DNA of 17,584 nt from Planctomycetota bacterium (GCA_030740295.1 JASLXP010000361.1:1-17584), one strand, 5' to 3'; shown: positions 6,336 to 15,204, numbered from the stretch's first letter. Numbers and translations are program-made. The notes: generated from the letters alone by a model not told the origin.

Positions 6336-8666
6336 TCAGAACCGTTCCGACTTTTTCGCAAGCTCGAGCGTGTGTTGCTCGAGTTTGGGAATGAATGCCT
6401 TCCACTCGGTGGTTGGGTGGGCCACGGCCAGATCGTAAGCGGGGTGCAGGAGGCGGAGCATGGCTTCGTATTCATCCACCGCGAGGATGCTTGTCCGAAA
6501 TTCTTCGTGCAGTGTTGGCGCAAGTGTGGCGAGCACCGTGCGGTAACGTACGAGCAACTGTTTCAGATCGGGGAACGTGTACGCGTTGTCTTCGCGATGG
6601 CGCTCGGCCATCTTCGCTTCACGGGGCACTTTGGGATTGTAGAGAAAGATGAACGAACGAATCTTGATGTGCTGCAGATGCATGAGAAATGAAAGTTCGC
6701 ACGCGTCTTTCAGATAATCCTTTTCGCCCATGGCCAGCAGCGCCATGGTGGTTTCTGCATAGGCCCAGATGGGGTCGACAGGGCGAATACCCGAAAACCA
6801 GTAGCCCTCGTAACGCGCCAGCCGGCGTGCATCCACTTTAGGCTTCAGATCGGCATGAACTTCTTTCAACGCCGGGATCAGTTTGCGCATCTTCCCCTCG
6901 AACGCGGAGCGCGCGGCCGCTCGCATCAGTTTCAGATCCGATCCGAGTAGATGCTTCTTCATATCCGAATGGACCTGCTTCGGGTTGCTCTTGCCCATCA
7001 GGGAAAGAGCAGAAACCCGAATCGGTTCACTCATCGGGCTGAGCGTCGAATAGAGGCTCTGCAATATGGGATAATGTTTTTCGTTGATGAAAGGGCGGGC
7101 ACGCCACTCGATACGGCGGACGGAGGTGTCATCCGGCATGGCGGGTATGGATTTGAGAAGCATGGGAACTGCGACCGCGCCACCTTCCCGCATCAGGAGC
7201 TCGAAATCTTTCTTCTTGAGTTCCGGTGCGTCGATCTTCTGCCCGCCTCCGCCGAGGCTGGTCAGCGGGTCCCCGTCTTCCTCCTCTTCGTCTTCGGCAA
7301 GGTCGAGCGCATCCGCGTCGCCGAAATCTTCGATGGACTCGATCCGCTCGAGAGCGGCCCTGGTTGCTTTTCCGTCAGGTTTCCATTCGAGTGCCTTTGG
7401 CGGCGTCTTACGTGTGCAGAGGTGTCTGACCACATTGGCAAAGAGCGCGGGAGTGCGCGGGTCGTTCCAGAAAGCGGTCTCACCTTCGGCCAATGTATCT
7501 TCACGGCCCATCGGCGAGGAAAGAAAACAGGCGACCCGTCCTTTGCCTTTTTTGCCAATGACGAGGAGTGGCCTTTCATCGGTACCAAGAATCACCTCTG
7601 CATCATCTTTGGCCTTCAATTGGTGCCTGAACAGCGTGACCATCGGCTTGCCAAAATCGATGCCCTCGAGGATGGGATGGCCGGTCGCAGATGGAGGCGG
7701 CTTGAAGATGTTCTTTTCCGGCTGCAGATCGAACCCGCCCTGCACCTCAACCGGCAGGAGCTCGCCCATGACTGAGTTCTTCATTCCAGCCTGACCGAAT
7801 GAAGCGGGGCCGCCGAGAATGAAGAGGCTGCCGCCGGCCTCGACCCACTTCTTGTATGCAACCCTCTGGTGCAATTGGATATGGCCAATGTTTGTGCCGG
7901 CCATAATCACCACATCATGTTTGTAGAGCTCTTTCGCATTGCCTGGCTGGCCCGCGCAGCCGCCTCGGCTGTTCCAGGAGGAGGACGTGACCCGAATGCC
8001 GGTGATGCGCGGCAAGGCCATATCCAGAAGAAAGTAGTCGGTAAAAAAGCCGCGCATCAGATGCACACGAATCGGTCCCTCACGGGGTGCAGGCTCTTCG
8101 AGCTTTGATTTGCCTGGCAGATACTTCAGGAGCTCCGATTCACTGAGGGACCGGACCTTCCGCACCTTGATGCAATCCCAGTACAGGTCGACCTTACCGG
8201 TCGTGTAAGCAGCCCAGCCCATGCGGCCCTGGTGCGGGCCGATCCACTGGACAGAGAATTCCTGATACTTGCCCGGCTCTTTGAAATCTGAGCCTTTCAG
8301 GGTTCGCCTTCCCGTCCATTCGTCCGGCACGTTGACCATTTTGGCGGTCTCACAGTTGAAACGAAAATGGCCGACGACCCCTTCGGCCGCCTCGGCGATC
8401 TTAAACCGAAACCGGGCTTCGTAGATTCCGAAGTAGGTACTGAAGTTGTAACCAAAATGGATGACGCCGTTGGTGCCCTTCGCGGCTTTGTAGGCTTTGC
8501 CGCCGGTCGCTTCCGCATCCTCGACAGCCTTGATACCTTTGTAGCGGGCCTCCATCGGGCCGAGGTTGATAGTAAAGAGATCTCCAGCCGCGAGGAGAGA
8601 CGGAAGGAGGAAGAAAGACAGGGAGAGGGGGAGACGAGGAGACGGGGAGAAAGTGAGTGGTTTCAT
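6336..8666 (-). CDS. Exported multidomain protein with glutamine-amidotransferase-like domain
   Basis: A 776-residue protein starting at ATG 8666, which overlaps the upstream stop as ATGA; AAGGGGG lies about six bases before it. An in-frame extension up to 8975 runs inside the upstream gene and is not used. Residues 1-27 form a signal peptide (core LPLSLSFFLLPSLLAAG). About 28-172 look like a beta-sandwich, carbohydrate-binding-like domain (WIGPHQGRMGWAAYTTGKVD, then LYWDCIKVRK). About 198-418 resemble the class I glutamine-amidotransferase-like/ThuA fold: IRVHLMRGFF, DVVIMAGTNI, WVEAGGSLFILGGPASFG and GKGRVACFLSSPMG. I see no clear nucleophile-elbow cysteine, so the domain may bind rather than catalyse. 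An acidic run (DLAEDEEEEDGD, 455-466) links to a helical, HEAT-like tail (about 485-765). The precise function is unknown. It forms a two-gene operon with the gene ending at 8663. Confidence 0.75.
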   Translation of the reverse strand: MKPLTFSPSPRLPLSLSFFLLPSLLAAGDLFTINLGPMEARYKGIKAVEDAEATGGKAYKAAKGTNGVIHFGYNFSTYFGIYEARFRFKIAEAAEGVVGHFRFNCETAKMVNVPDEWTGRRTLKGSDFKEPGKYQEFSVQWIGPHQGRMGWAAYTTGKVDLYWDCIKVRKVRSLSESELLKYLPGKSKLEEPAPREGPIRVHLMRGFFTDYFLLDMALPRITGIRVTSSSWNSRGGCAGQPGNAKELYKHDVVIMAGTNIGHIQLHQRVAYKKWVEAGGSLFILGGPASFGQAGMKNSVMGELLPVEVQGGFDLQPEKNIFKPPPSATGHPILEGIDFGKPMVTLFRHQLKAKDDAEVILGTDERPLLVIGKKGKGRVACFLSSPMGREDTLAEGETAFWNDPRTPALFANVVRHLCTRKTPPKALEWKPDGKATRAALERIESIEDFGDADALDLAEDEEEEDGDPLTSLGGGGQKIDAPELKKKDFELLMREGGAVAVPMLLKSIPAMPDDTSVRRIEWRARPFINEKHYPILQSLYSTLSPMSEPIRVSALSLMGKSNPKQVHSDMKKHLLGSDLKLMRAAARSAFEGKMRKLIPALKEVHADLKPKVDARRLARYEGYWFSGIRPVDPIWAYAETTMALLAMGEKDYLKDACELSFLMHLQHIKIRSFIFLYNPKVPREAKMAERHREDNAYTFPDLKQLLVRYRTVLATLAPTLHEEFRTSILAVDEYEAMLRLLHPAYDLAVAHPTTEWKAFIPKLEQHTLELAKKSERF
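8592..8660. repeat. Polypurine/polypyrimidine tract inside a signal-peptide codon run
   Basis: On the plus strand 63 of 69 bases are purines, with pyrimidines only at 8601, 8619, 8635, 8643, 8654 and 8658. It consists of loosely repeated GGAGA, GAGAC and GGGGAGA units. On the coding (minus) strand this pyrimidine run encodes most of the signal peptide of the 6336-8666 protein (residues 3-25). Such tracts can adopt triplex structures and change length by slippage. Confidence 0.8.
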
Positions 8667-11014
8667 TTTCGGCCCCCTTCTATCACCAGAAGGGCGAAGT
8701 GATTGAAGGCGGGTAGAGACGCCTCTAAAGCCGCGGCCGATTCGTTCAGTTTCAATGGGACAGCCATCTGTTGCCATTCGCCTGACAGCACGAAGGCTCG
8801 CGGCGCAGTTGGCATCTTTGCTTTCGTCAGTTTCACTTTCAGGCCGCTCGCCAGCGGTGGAATGACCGAGCCTGCATTCTGTGCGATCTTCGGGGCCGCT
8901 GGCCTGACTGCGAGCGGGAAGAGAAGCCACCGTTTGCCTGCAAGGTCTCGAGTGTTGGCGAAATCCTTCCACCATATCCGTTCGGCGTCTTTGCCTTCGA
9001 TGGATAGAAACGATTCGGCCTCGGGTAGCGGCTTGATATCACGAGCGAACAGCGTCGCTGAAAAGCGAGTGAAAAACCTGCCGTACGTTCCGGCGGGAGA
9101 ATGCTCCGGGTCGCTGGAGAGCGGATGGCTGCCGCTCAGCAGACAGGAGACCACGTAATAAAGCATGTCCACCGATGGAACTTGAGCGCGCCCCGGCGGG
9201 AAGAGCTGGTAGTACCCGCCAAGCTTTGTGCAGAAGCGCCGGGCCTCTGTCGCGAAACTGATGTACCTGGTCCACGGATTGAGCGCGGAAGCGGGATAGA
9301 CCGAGCCCTCGGTTTCCTCATCCATGCACATGAGGCCGCCTTTGACCGTCTCACGCCAGCCGAGCTCGTTCCCCTCGTGATGGAATCGGTATCCGTTGTT
9401 GTGGCTGATGAGCCAGCGGTCCCCGATCTCTTTTTTGAAGCGCGCCTTCATGTGCTGCATGTTTCGGGCGGAGTATTTGTCGAGATCCTTTTCCTGCGTG
9501 GCCCGTTTGCCGGTGTAGGTGATCGGGTTGTTCGCCCGGTAATAACGGTTGTCGAAACGGACGCCGTTCCATCCGAACATCTTCCAAGAAGCGATGAGGG
9601 CATCGATGCCGCGGTCGACGGTCTTAAGGCTATAAAAGTTGAGGCCGCCGCCGAGCTCCGCCGGGCGGAGGCCCATGTCCACCCGGGCACGGCTTTTGAT
9701 GAGATCGTAGTCGTACGAAACTCCCGGCGCGCCGTTGCCGTAATATGTAAAGAAGCCGGGATTGACTCGCAGCTCTTTGACGGTGTCGATCCCGATGGCG
9801 AATGGCTGCGCGTAGCTGAGCACCTTGATGCCGTGGCTTTGAAGCTCACGAATGTCGGTAAGCATGTCCCGTTTGATTTTGAGATAGGTCATCGTGCCCG
9901 ACCACCAGACGTCTTTCTTTGGAGACAGATTGAAGAAATCGTCCGGGGCCCACGAGAAGTATTCGATCATGTTGAAGTAATTACGCCGATTGCCGAGAGC
10001 ACCCGCCCGTGCCAGGCCCTGTAGCTTTTCTTCGGGCATGTTCAGCAGGTTGCGCATGGTCTCCTGGTCGTTCATGACGCCGACGCGCCCCCAGCCCTGA
10101 AGCGCGACCTCAAAGAGATTTTCGGAGACGCTGAAATACTCGCTCATCTGGTGACGCCATCCGGTCTGGCCATCGGCGATGACTGCCCGGATCTCGTACC
10201 CGTATTCCTGGTCAGTTGTAAGCTCAACGTTTCGAGTGAGCGTCTTGCCAGCTTCTATAGTGAGCTGCTCTTTCAGGAGAGGTTTGACCTCGTCCAGGCC
10301 GCGAACGAGCTCCAGAGTCAGCAGACCGTCCGCATTCGCCGCGCTCACATTTCGTAGAACGACATCAATGCCGGCCTTCTCGCCCGGACAGTAGTGAATC
10401 TTGTCCGACCAGATTTTTTCGATGACGACCGGCTCGGGCAGGCGAACAATTTCGACGCGCCGGAGCAGAAAGCTGTCCGTACCCGCCGGCCTCGGCAGGT
10501 CCGCGAGCTCGGCTTCGATGTCTTCTGTTTCATCAAGTGCGTTATCGACCGTGGGTTTGGCAATGTTCGCCAGCTTCTGTTCCGCCAGCGCCTTCGCCTC
10601 TTCTTCGAGCGCGTGATCTTCAAATGAAAATGAGAGTTTCAATGCCGTTCGATGATTCGCGCGGAAGCGTCTTTTGATTTCGTGATACTTTCCGTCGAAG
10701 GGCATCGAGTTACACCAGATGGATTGCTCCTTCGCCGGTTTGCCCGCCAGCGTCACCTGCATATTCATCGAGTATCGGACATTCCGTTTCCCGATGTAAC
10801 GGCCCTCGATTTTTACCTCGTAATTGCCCGCGGGGATGGCTTTAACCGAGACCTCTGCTTCACGATCCAACCAGACTTCGACGGCCCCCTTGTCTTCGAA
10901 GCTCGGATCGCCGACGGCTGTTCCAGTGATCTCTTCGTGGTCGAATGAGTACCGGTGTTCCGCAAGAAGAGGAAGCCCGAATAAAGCGAGCGGCAGAAGA
11001 AGGGCTGTTCTCAT
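8663..11014 (-). CDS. Exported TIM-barrel glycosidase-like protein of unknown function
   Basis: A 783-residue protein with a clear signal peptide (MRTALLLPLALFGLPLLA, then EHRYSF). Residues about 20-195 form a beta-rich domain resembling carbohydrate-binding modules, interrupted by a charged helical insert (HALEEEAKALAEQKLANIAK, 134-153). About 196-300 look like an Ig-like or CARDB-type strand domain (EKIWSDKIHYCPGEKAGIDV). Residues about 300-690 have the layout of an alpha/beta barrel: LQSHGIKVLSYAQPFAIG at the end of one strand, GWNGVRFDNRYY (481-492), WLISHNNGY (534-542) and MCMDEETEG (562-570). D488 and E566 or E567 are plausible catalytic acids by analogy with glycosidase barrels, but this is inference; I cannot assign a GH family. 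A beta-rich C-terminus follows. There is no clear ribosome binding site at ATG 11014. The stop overlaps the next gene as ATGA, implying coupled translation. Confidence 0.72.
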   Translation of the reverse strand: MRTALLLPLALFGLPLLAEHRYSFDHEEITGTAVGDPSFEDKGAVEVWLDREAEVSVKAIPAGNYEVKIEGRYIGKRNVRYSMNMQVTLAGKPAKEQSIWCNSMPFDGKYHEIKRRFRANHRTALKLSFSFEDHALEEEAKALAEQKLANIAKPTVDNALDETEDIEAELADLPRPAGTDSFLLRRVEIVRLPEPVVIEKIWSDKIHYCPGEKAGIDVVLRNVSAANADGLLTLELVRGLDEVKPLLKEQLTIEAGKTLTRNVELTTDQEYGYEIRAVIADGQTGWRHQMSEYFSVSENLFEVALQGWGRVGVMNDQETMRNLLNMPEEKLQGLARAGALGNRRNYFNMIEYFSWAPDDFFNLSPKKDVWWSGTMTYLKIKRDMLTDIRELQSHGIKVLSYAQPFAIGIDTVKELRVNPGFFTYYGNGAPGVSYDYDLIKSRARVDMGLRPAELGGGLNFYSLKTVDRGIDALIASWKMFGWNGVRFDNRYYRANNPITYTGKRATQEKDLDKYSARNMQHMKARFKKEIGDRWLISHNNGYRFHHEGNELGWRETVKGGLMCMDEETEGSVYPASALNPWTRYISFATEARRFCTKLGGYYQLFPPGRAQVPSVDMLYYVVSCLLSGSHPLSSDPEHSPAGTYGRFFTRFSATLFARDIKPLPEAESFLSIEGKDAERIWWKDFANTRDLAGKRWLLFPLAVRPAAPKIAQNAGSVIPPLASGLKVKLTKAKMPTAPRAFVLSGEWQQMAVPLKLNESAAALEASLPAFNHFALLVIEGGRK

Positions 11015-11257
11015 GATTGGTTGAGCGTGGTTCTCGCGGAAAGTGGTGAGATAAAGATCAGGACGACCGGCGGCAGCCTAAGTCCGTCACGAAAATCGTA
11101 GCCCTTTGAGACGGTTTGGGCGAGGAGTCCCATTTTACAGGTTTGCCTACGATGCGGCGGACCTCCCTGGCGACCATGACATCCTACGAGCCAGACGCCA
11201 TCCCTCCATTCCAAAAGAAGGCGTGCTTCTCAAAGTGTCCAACATGATAATCTTCGC
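11015..11257. other. Divergent promoter region
   Basis: These 243 bases separate the exported-protein operon (minus) from the DUF58 operon (plus). A seven-base inverted pair, ATCGTAG at 11096-11102 and CTACGAT at 11148-11154, is visible. No convincing -35/-10 boxes or coding frame were found. No moxR-like ATPase gene is here, although that is where one would normally precede DUF58. Confidence 0.4.
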
Positions 11258-12559
11258 ATGACCCATCCTCTCATCCGACATCCGCTGCGCTTACTGGCAG
11301 GTATTGCCTTCATCCTCTGGTGGCCGTTTCGTTGGATCTGGCGTGGGTGGTGGAACGGGCTGACCGCGTTCGGCAAGTATCTGCTGACCGCTTTCCTCGT
11401 TGCCGCAGCGGCTTCGCTGGTCAGCCTGAATATTCCCATCTTCCATTATTCGGTAACGATGCTGTTTCTGTTTGTGGGAGCGTTCTTCTATTCCCGGCTG
11501 TTCTGCCCCCCCCTGATCCTCACAGCGAATTGCCCTCGGACGGTCAAGGCCGGTGAGAAATGCACGGTGTCTGCGAAGTTACAGAACGTGAATTCGATTT
11601 CCGGATATGAAATCATTACCGGTTTTGACAGAGCACCTCGTCACATCACCGTGTTGGACTGCGACGCCATAGCGATTGGTGGGAGAGACAGCGCGACCAC
11701 TGAACTGAAATTCATTCCGGAAGAGCGGGGCAGATATCTGCTGGGCAACCTGAATGCGTTCACGCTTTTTCCCTTCGGTTTGTTCAGGCGGCAGGTCAAC
11801 GTTCGGAATTCCGGCCCATCTGAAATCTCCATTACCGCGCTTCCCAAGTTTCACCGGATCGAACATCTGGACCTTCCTTTCAAGCGGAAGACAGATGAAG
11901 GCATCAAGCTCGCAGAGCGCAGCGGACAATCGAATGAATACTTCGGCTCACGGGACTATCGACCGGGCGACTCCGTGCGCCGTTTCGATCATCGCGCCTG
12001 GGGGAGGCTGGGAGCGCCGACCGTCCGTGAATATGAGATGGAGCACAGGGATTCCAGCGTTCTCTTCCTTGATACAACGCTCCCCCATGCGGCCACGCGC
12101 AGGCGAAGCCCGCAGTTTGAAGCCGCGGTTTCCATCACCGCTGCGCTCGCGGATTATCTCTGCGAGCAGAATCGTCTGGATGGCTGCCTCCTCTGCGGCA
12201 GAAGAAGCGTCCATGAGCCCGGAGCCAGCGTCACGCTCGAGGACATGTTGGAAGCTCTGGGCATTGTCGAGCACGAAACGGAATCAGGATTCGAGCCATC
12301 CGCCGCGCAGGTGGTGGAATCAACAAGTTCGCGCTTCGTGCTCGTACTGCTGGCCTGGGATGAACCTCGCCGTGCCCTGGTGAAAAGGCTCCTCGAAAGA
12401 GGCGCGCGGGTGAAGGTGGTTCTCGTCTCGGAAGAACAGGTGAACGAGACTGAGAGTCGAGAGCCGGAACTCCTGCCGGGCAACCTGCATCCCGACAATC
12501 TCTGTGTCACCTGGCTTCATCCGGAGAAGATCAGCAGCGGGGAGGCGACATCCGTATGA
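11258..12559 (+). CDS. DUF58 domain membrane protein
   Basis: A 433-residue protein with two N-terminal membrane helices (about 38-59 and 62-82), preceded by a Trp/Arg-rich stretch (ILWWPFRWIWRGWW). An extracytoplasmic-type beta domain follows (about 85-190), then the DUF58 signature EYFGSRDYRPGDSVRRFDHR (227-246), continuing into AWGRLGAPTVREYE. After it comes a von Willebrand factor A-like core (SVLFLDTTLPH). DUF58 proteins are normally encoded next to a MoxR-type AAA+ ATPase and a transglutaminase-like protein and are thought to act in assembly or maturation of envelope complexes. Here the transglutaminase follows with a 4-base ATGA overlap, so the two are translationally coupled. The start has no visible Shine-Dalgarno sequence; the ATG is 4 codons before a strongly hydrophobic stretch. 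Confidence 0.92.
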   Translation: MTHPLIRHPLRLLAGIAFILWWPFRWIWRGWWNGLTAFGKYLLTAFLVAAAASLVSLNIPIFHYSVTMLFLFVGAFFYSRLFCPPLILTANCPRTVKAGEKCTVSAKLQNVNSISGYEIITGFDRAPRHITVLDCDAIAIGGRDSATTELKFIPEERGRYLLGNLNAFTLFPFGLFRRQVNVRNSGPSEISITALPKFHRIEHLDLPFKRKTDEGIKLAERSGQSNEYFGSRDYRPGDSVRRFDHRAWGRLGAPTVREYEMEHRDSSVLFLDTTLPHAATRRRSPQFEAAVSITAALADYLCEQNRLDGCLLCGRRSVHEPGASVTLEDMLEALGIVEHETESGFEPSAAQVVESTSSRFVLVLLAWDEPRRALVKRLLERGARVKVVLVSEEQVNETESREPELLPGNLHPDNLCVTWLHPEKISSGEATSV

Positions 12560-14538
12560 ACCAACGCCGCACCGCTTTACTGATGCTGGGGGTTCAAGGC
12601 ATTGCATTTGGCCTGTATTGGCCGCAGGCCATCCCGCTGATTCTTGTTCTGATTGCCTTGGCCCTGATTGGGCATTCCCGCGTGCTTTCGTTCCAGCTTT
12701 CGGCACGGGAGGAGGCGTTACTGTCCCTTGCCCTTGGGCTGCCAACCTTCTGCTGGTGGTTCTATTACGTTCGGTTGGCGCCCGGTAAAACTGGCATTGC
12801 GGGGTACGTTGCTGTCATCCGTCCCTCCTATTCAGAGACCGCGGTGATTTCTTTTTTCTTGATGACGCTTCAGGTATTTCAGTTCTTCTTGAAGCGCGAG
12901 CGAATGAGCCCTCGCTTTGTCTTCTACGGTGCACTGGCAATGGTGGGAGCAGGGAATGTCTCGAGAGACTTCGCGTTCAGCACTTCCTACCAATACCTGT
13001 CTATCGCCTTCCTCTCACTGTGCGCGTGTTTTTCAAAATGTGGGGAACGAGCCGCGCCAAGACCAACCGGACGCGTACTGCTGCCGGTGCTGTTGCTGAG
13101 CTGGGTGACGACCACTTCCATGTATGCGCACCGGAATACGATTCACCGGCTCTTCAACGGCATCGAGAACAGTATCCGAGAGTTTGCATCCAGGATCATC
13201 GTAAACCGCCATCCTGGTTTCAGCGCGCAGGGACGACTGGACGAGATCACCAACTTCCACATGGGGGAGCAGTCGGAGCAGATTGTAGTCTGGATGGAGG
13301 TCCGCAGGGGGCCTACTCCTACCTATCTCCGAGGGATGGCCTTTGATCATTTCGACGGAAGAGAATGGCATCCGGCTTCGCAGCCGCAGGAGGTAGATCA
13401 CAATTCCTGGTTAGGGCGGCAATATCACTACGACCTGGTTGGCGGCAGATGGAGTGCTCTGCATGCCAAAAAGCCAAATGACCTGAATCAGCTCCGGATC
13501 CGCACTGATACCGACGTTGCACGTGGTCATATCTTCCTGCCTCCTCGGTCGGAATGGTTGATCACCTCCACACGGCTGGCTTTAGACGCAAACGGGATAG
13601 CATGGAATCCGAAGCCGGTTATCTGGCCGGTTCGGAATGCCACGCACATCGCCCTTCACACGTTTGTTTCGGACCGTGGCATCAAGCTGCCAAGAATCGA
13701 GTATTCGAAGGACCAATGGACCGCGTTTGGACAAGCCCAATTGCAGGTCCCGCTCCTCGATGCAGAGATTCACAAACTCGCCGGTCGCCTGTTTGAGAAC
13801 TGCACCACCGCGTATGACAAACGGGTAGCGGTCATGCGGTATCTGAGGACGCATTACAAGTATTCTTACTTTTTCTTCACGCCGAAGGGCAAAGACCCTT
13901 TCACCCATTTTCTGCTCGAACGCAAAGCAGCGCACTGTGAATACTTCGCCACCGCGGCCGCGCTCCTCTTGCGGCTGGGCGGGGTAAGGACGCGGTATGT
14001 GACCGGTTTCGCCTTCCCGGAAAGTGCCGGAGGCAATACGCGCTTTTTCCGCAATCGTCGCGCGCACGCATGGGTAGAGGCATTGGATCCCGATCTGGGA
14101 TGGATGACCGTTGAGGCCACGCCAAGTTACCGGCGCACGACGCCGCCCGGACAGTTCGAGTATTGGATGGCCCGGTCAGAATTCTGGCTGATGCGCTTCC
14201 AGGATTTTTATGAGTCCCATGGAGTGATCGGGTTCCTGATGCTGCCACTGGTCTTCCTCTGGGGATTGGTGATCAGCCAGGCATGGCCTGCCCAGATCCT
14301 CAAATTGTTCGTTGTGGCCGCGTGCACGATCTGGTTGGTGCGCAGATACAGACGCATGGTCGATGCCGCCGAAGATGAGGTCGGCCTTGCCCTGCTCTCC
14401 CTGTTGAGCCGGATGGACCGCAAGATGAAAAAACACGGCGCCGTCAGGCCGCCAGACCAGACGCTGACGCAGTTCGCCGAAGTGTTGAAGAGTGTCGATG
14501 CGCTGCCTTCCGAAATGAAATCTGCCTGCGCCGCCTAG
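12556..14538 (+). CDS. TgpA-like membrane transglutaminase
   Basis: A 660-residue protein of the DUF3488/transglutaminase-core/DUF4129 layout. N-terminal membrane helices cluster between about 5 and 190 (for example IPLILVLIALALIGHSRVL and VLLPVLLLSWVTTTS). An extracytoplasmic region holds the transglutaminase core with C461 (KAAHCEYFATAAALLLRLGG), H504 (RRAHAWVEALDPDLGW) and the third-position residue E520 (WMTVEATPS), where most relatives have Asp in a VDPTP-like motif. Two C-terminal helices (about 556-576 and 579-597) lead to a cytoplasmic DUF4129-like tail (QTLTQFAEVLKS). GGGGAGG at 12539-12545 is ten bases before the ATG. It is coupled to the DUF58 gene by ATGA. The TgpA-like family is usually genetically linked to DUF58 and MoxR; its substrates are unknown. 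The C/H pair is intact, so it could be active as a protease or transglutaminase. Confidence 0.93.
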   Translation: MNQRRTALLMLGVQGIAFGLYWPQAIPLILVLIALALIGHSRVLSFQLSAREEALLSLALGLPTFCWWFYYVRLAPGKTGIAGYVAVIRPSYSETAVISFFLMTLQVFQFFLKRERMSPRFVFYGALAMVGAGNVSRDFAFSTSYQYLSIAFLSLCACFSKCGERAAPRPTGRVLLPVLLLSWVTTTSMYAHRNTIHRLFNGIENSIREFASRIIVNRHPGFSAQGRLDEITNFHMGEQSEQIVVWMEVRRGPTPTYLRGMAFDHFDGREWHPASQPQEVDHNSWLGRQYHYDLVGGRWSALHAKKPNDLNQLRIRTDTDVARGHIFLPPRSEWLITSTRLALDANGIAWNPKPVIWPVRNATHIALHTFVSDRGIKLPRIEYSKDQWTAFGQAQLQVPLLDAEIHKLAGRLFENCTTAYDKRVAVMRYLRTHYKYSYFFFTPKGKDPFTHFLLERKAAHCEYFATAAALLLRLGGVRTRYVTGFAFPESAGGNTRFFRNRRAHAWVEALDPDLGWMTVEATPSYRRTTPPGQFEYWMARSEFWLMRFQDFYESHGVIGFLMLPLVFLWGLVISQAWPAQILKLFVVAACTIWLVRRYRRMVDAAEDEVGLALLSLLSRMDRKMKKHGAVRPPDQTLTQFAEVLKSVDALPSEMKSACAA

Positions 14539-14913
14539 TACCGGGAATTCGCAAGGGTTAGATTCGCCGGTGGCGCAAACGCCGAGGATGTGGAAAGGTT
14601 GGGGCATACGTAGCTGCAATCTGTTGCCACAGGATGTATCTGAATCAGATCGGAAATCAGATTGACTGGGGGATGCCTGGCAATGGTGATGATGTAAGCT
14701 ATATCCTTCGATGACAGTGTTGGATTCACTAATCATCGATGCACTGCGCCCAGAACCGAAGCCTATTTCTGAAAAGAGTCTTTCAGCTCTGATAGGAATT
14801 CTTTTCCCGCGTGTCTTTCGGCAATAGAATATCGCCATTATTTAAGCACGGTCGAAAAACCGCTTGGAGCCTCTTTTTTGCTACAAAGGGTCCGAGGAAG
14901 TCAGACTCTTACG

Positions 14914-14932
14914 GAATTCCCATTAGGAATTC
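14914..14932. repeat. Short perfect hairpin
   Basis: GAATTCC at 14914-14920 and GGAATTC at 14926-14932 are perfect inverse complements with loop CATTA. No T run follows. It could be a weak transcript structure or chance. Confidence 0.4.
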
Positions 14933-15187
14933 GTATTGGGACTGTTTGGCTGATTTACATCTGATGCGAATTCAAGCATGGGATCTCATCTCAGAATTTG
15001 AAAAGAACCATACTTTTGCGATTCCTTTATTCTGATTCTTGTCTGATTTGCTATTCGCTCGACCGGTTTGAATTGCTTTTGCCTGGCTGTCGGCTACTAA
15101 ACATTGCGGCAGCCGCTCACCTTCAAGATGTGACCTCTCTCAATAAAGTGAAATTGATCGTCAGTACTTTTCATACTCATAAATTAG

Positions 15188-15204
15188 TATAGTTTTCAGA
15201 ACTA
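15188..15204 (+). promoter_or_regulatory. Possible -10 box and RBS-masking hairpin upstream of the synthase
   Basis: TATAGT (15188-15193) matches the -10 consensus at five of six positions and would start transcription near 15200, only about nine bases before the ATG at 15209. TAGTT (15190-15194) can pair with AACTA (15200-15204) over a five-base loop. No Shine-Dalgarno sequence precedes the ATG. Together these hint at a near-leaderless transcript, but the -35 region is poor. Confidence 0.25.

Noticed and set aside
6951..7775. 274-codon plus-strand open frame
   Set aside because: Antisense to the amidotransferase-like protein, with no motif and no ribosome binding site.
8667..8975. N-terminal extension of the amidotransferase-like protein by 103 codons
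   Set aside because: It overlaps the upstream gene in another frame; the ATG at 8666 has a ribosome binding site, a signal peptide and an ATGA overlap.
9101..10024. 307-codon plus-strand open frame
   Set aside because: It lies entirely antisense to the exported 783-residue protein, which has a signal peptide and coherent domain-like sequence. The plus frame has no recognisable motif and is a typical GC-rich shadow.
14811..15035. 74-codon frame in the gene-free stretch
   Set aside because: No recognisable similarity, a GTG start without a ribosome binding site, and composition like the surrounding non-coding DNA.
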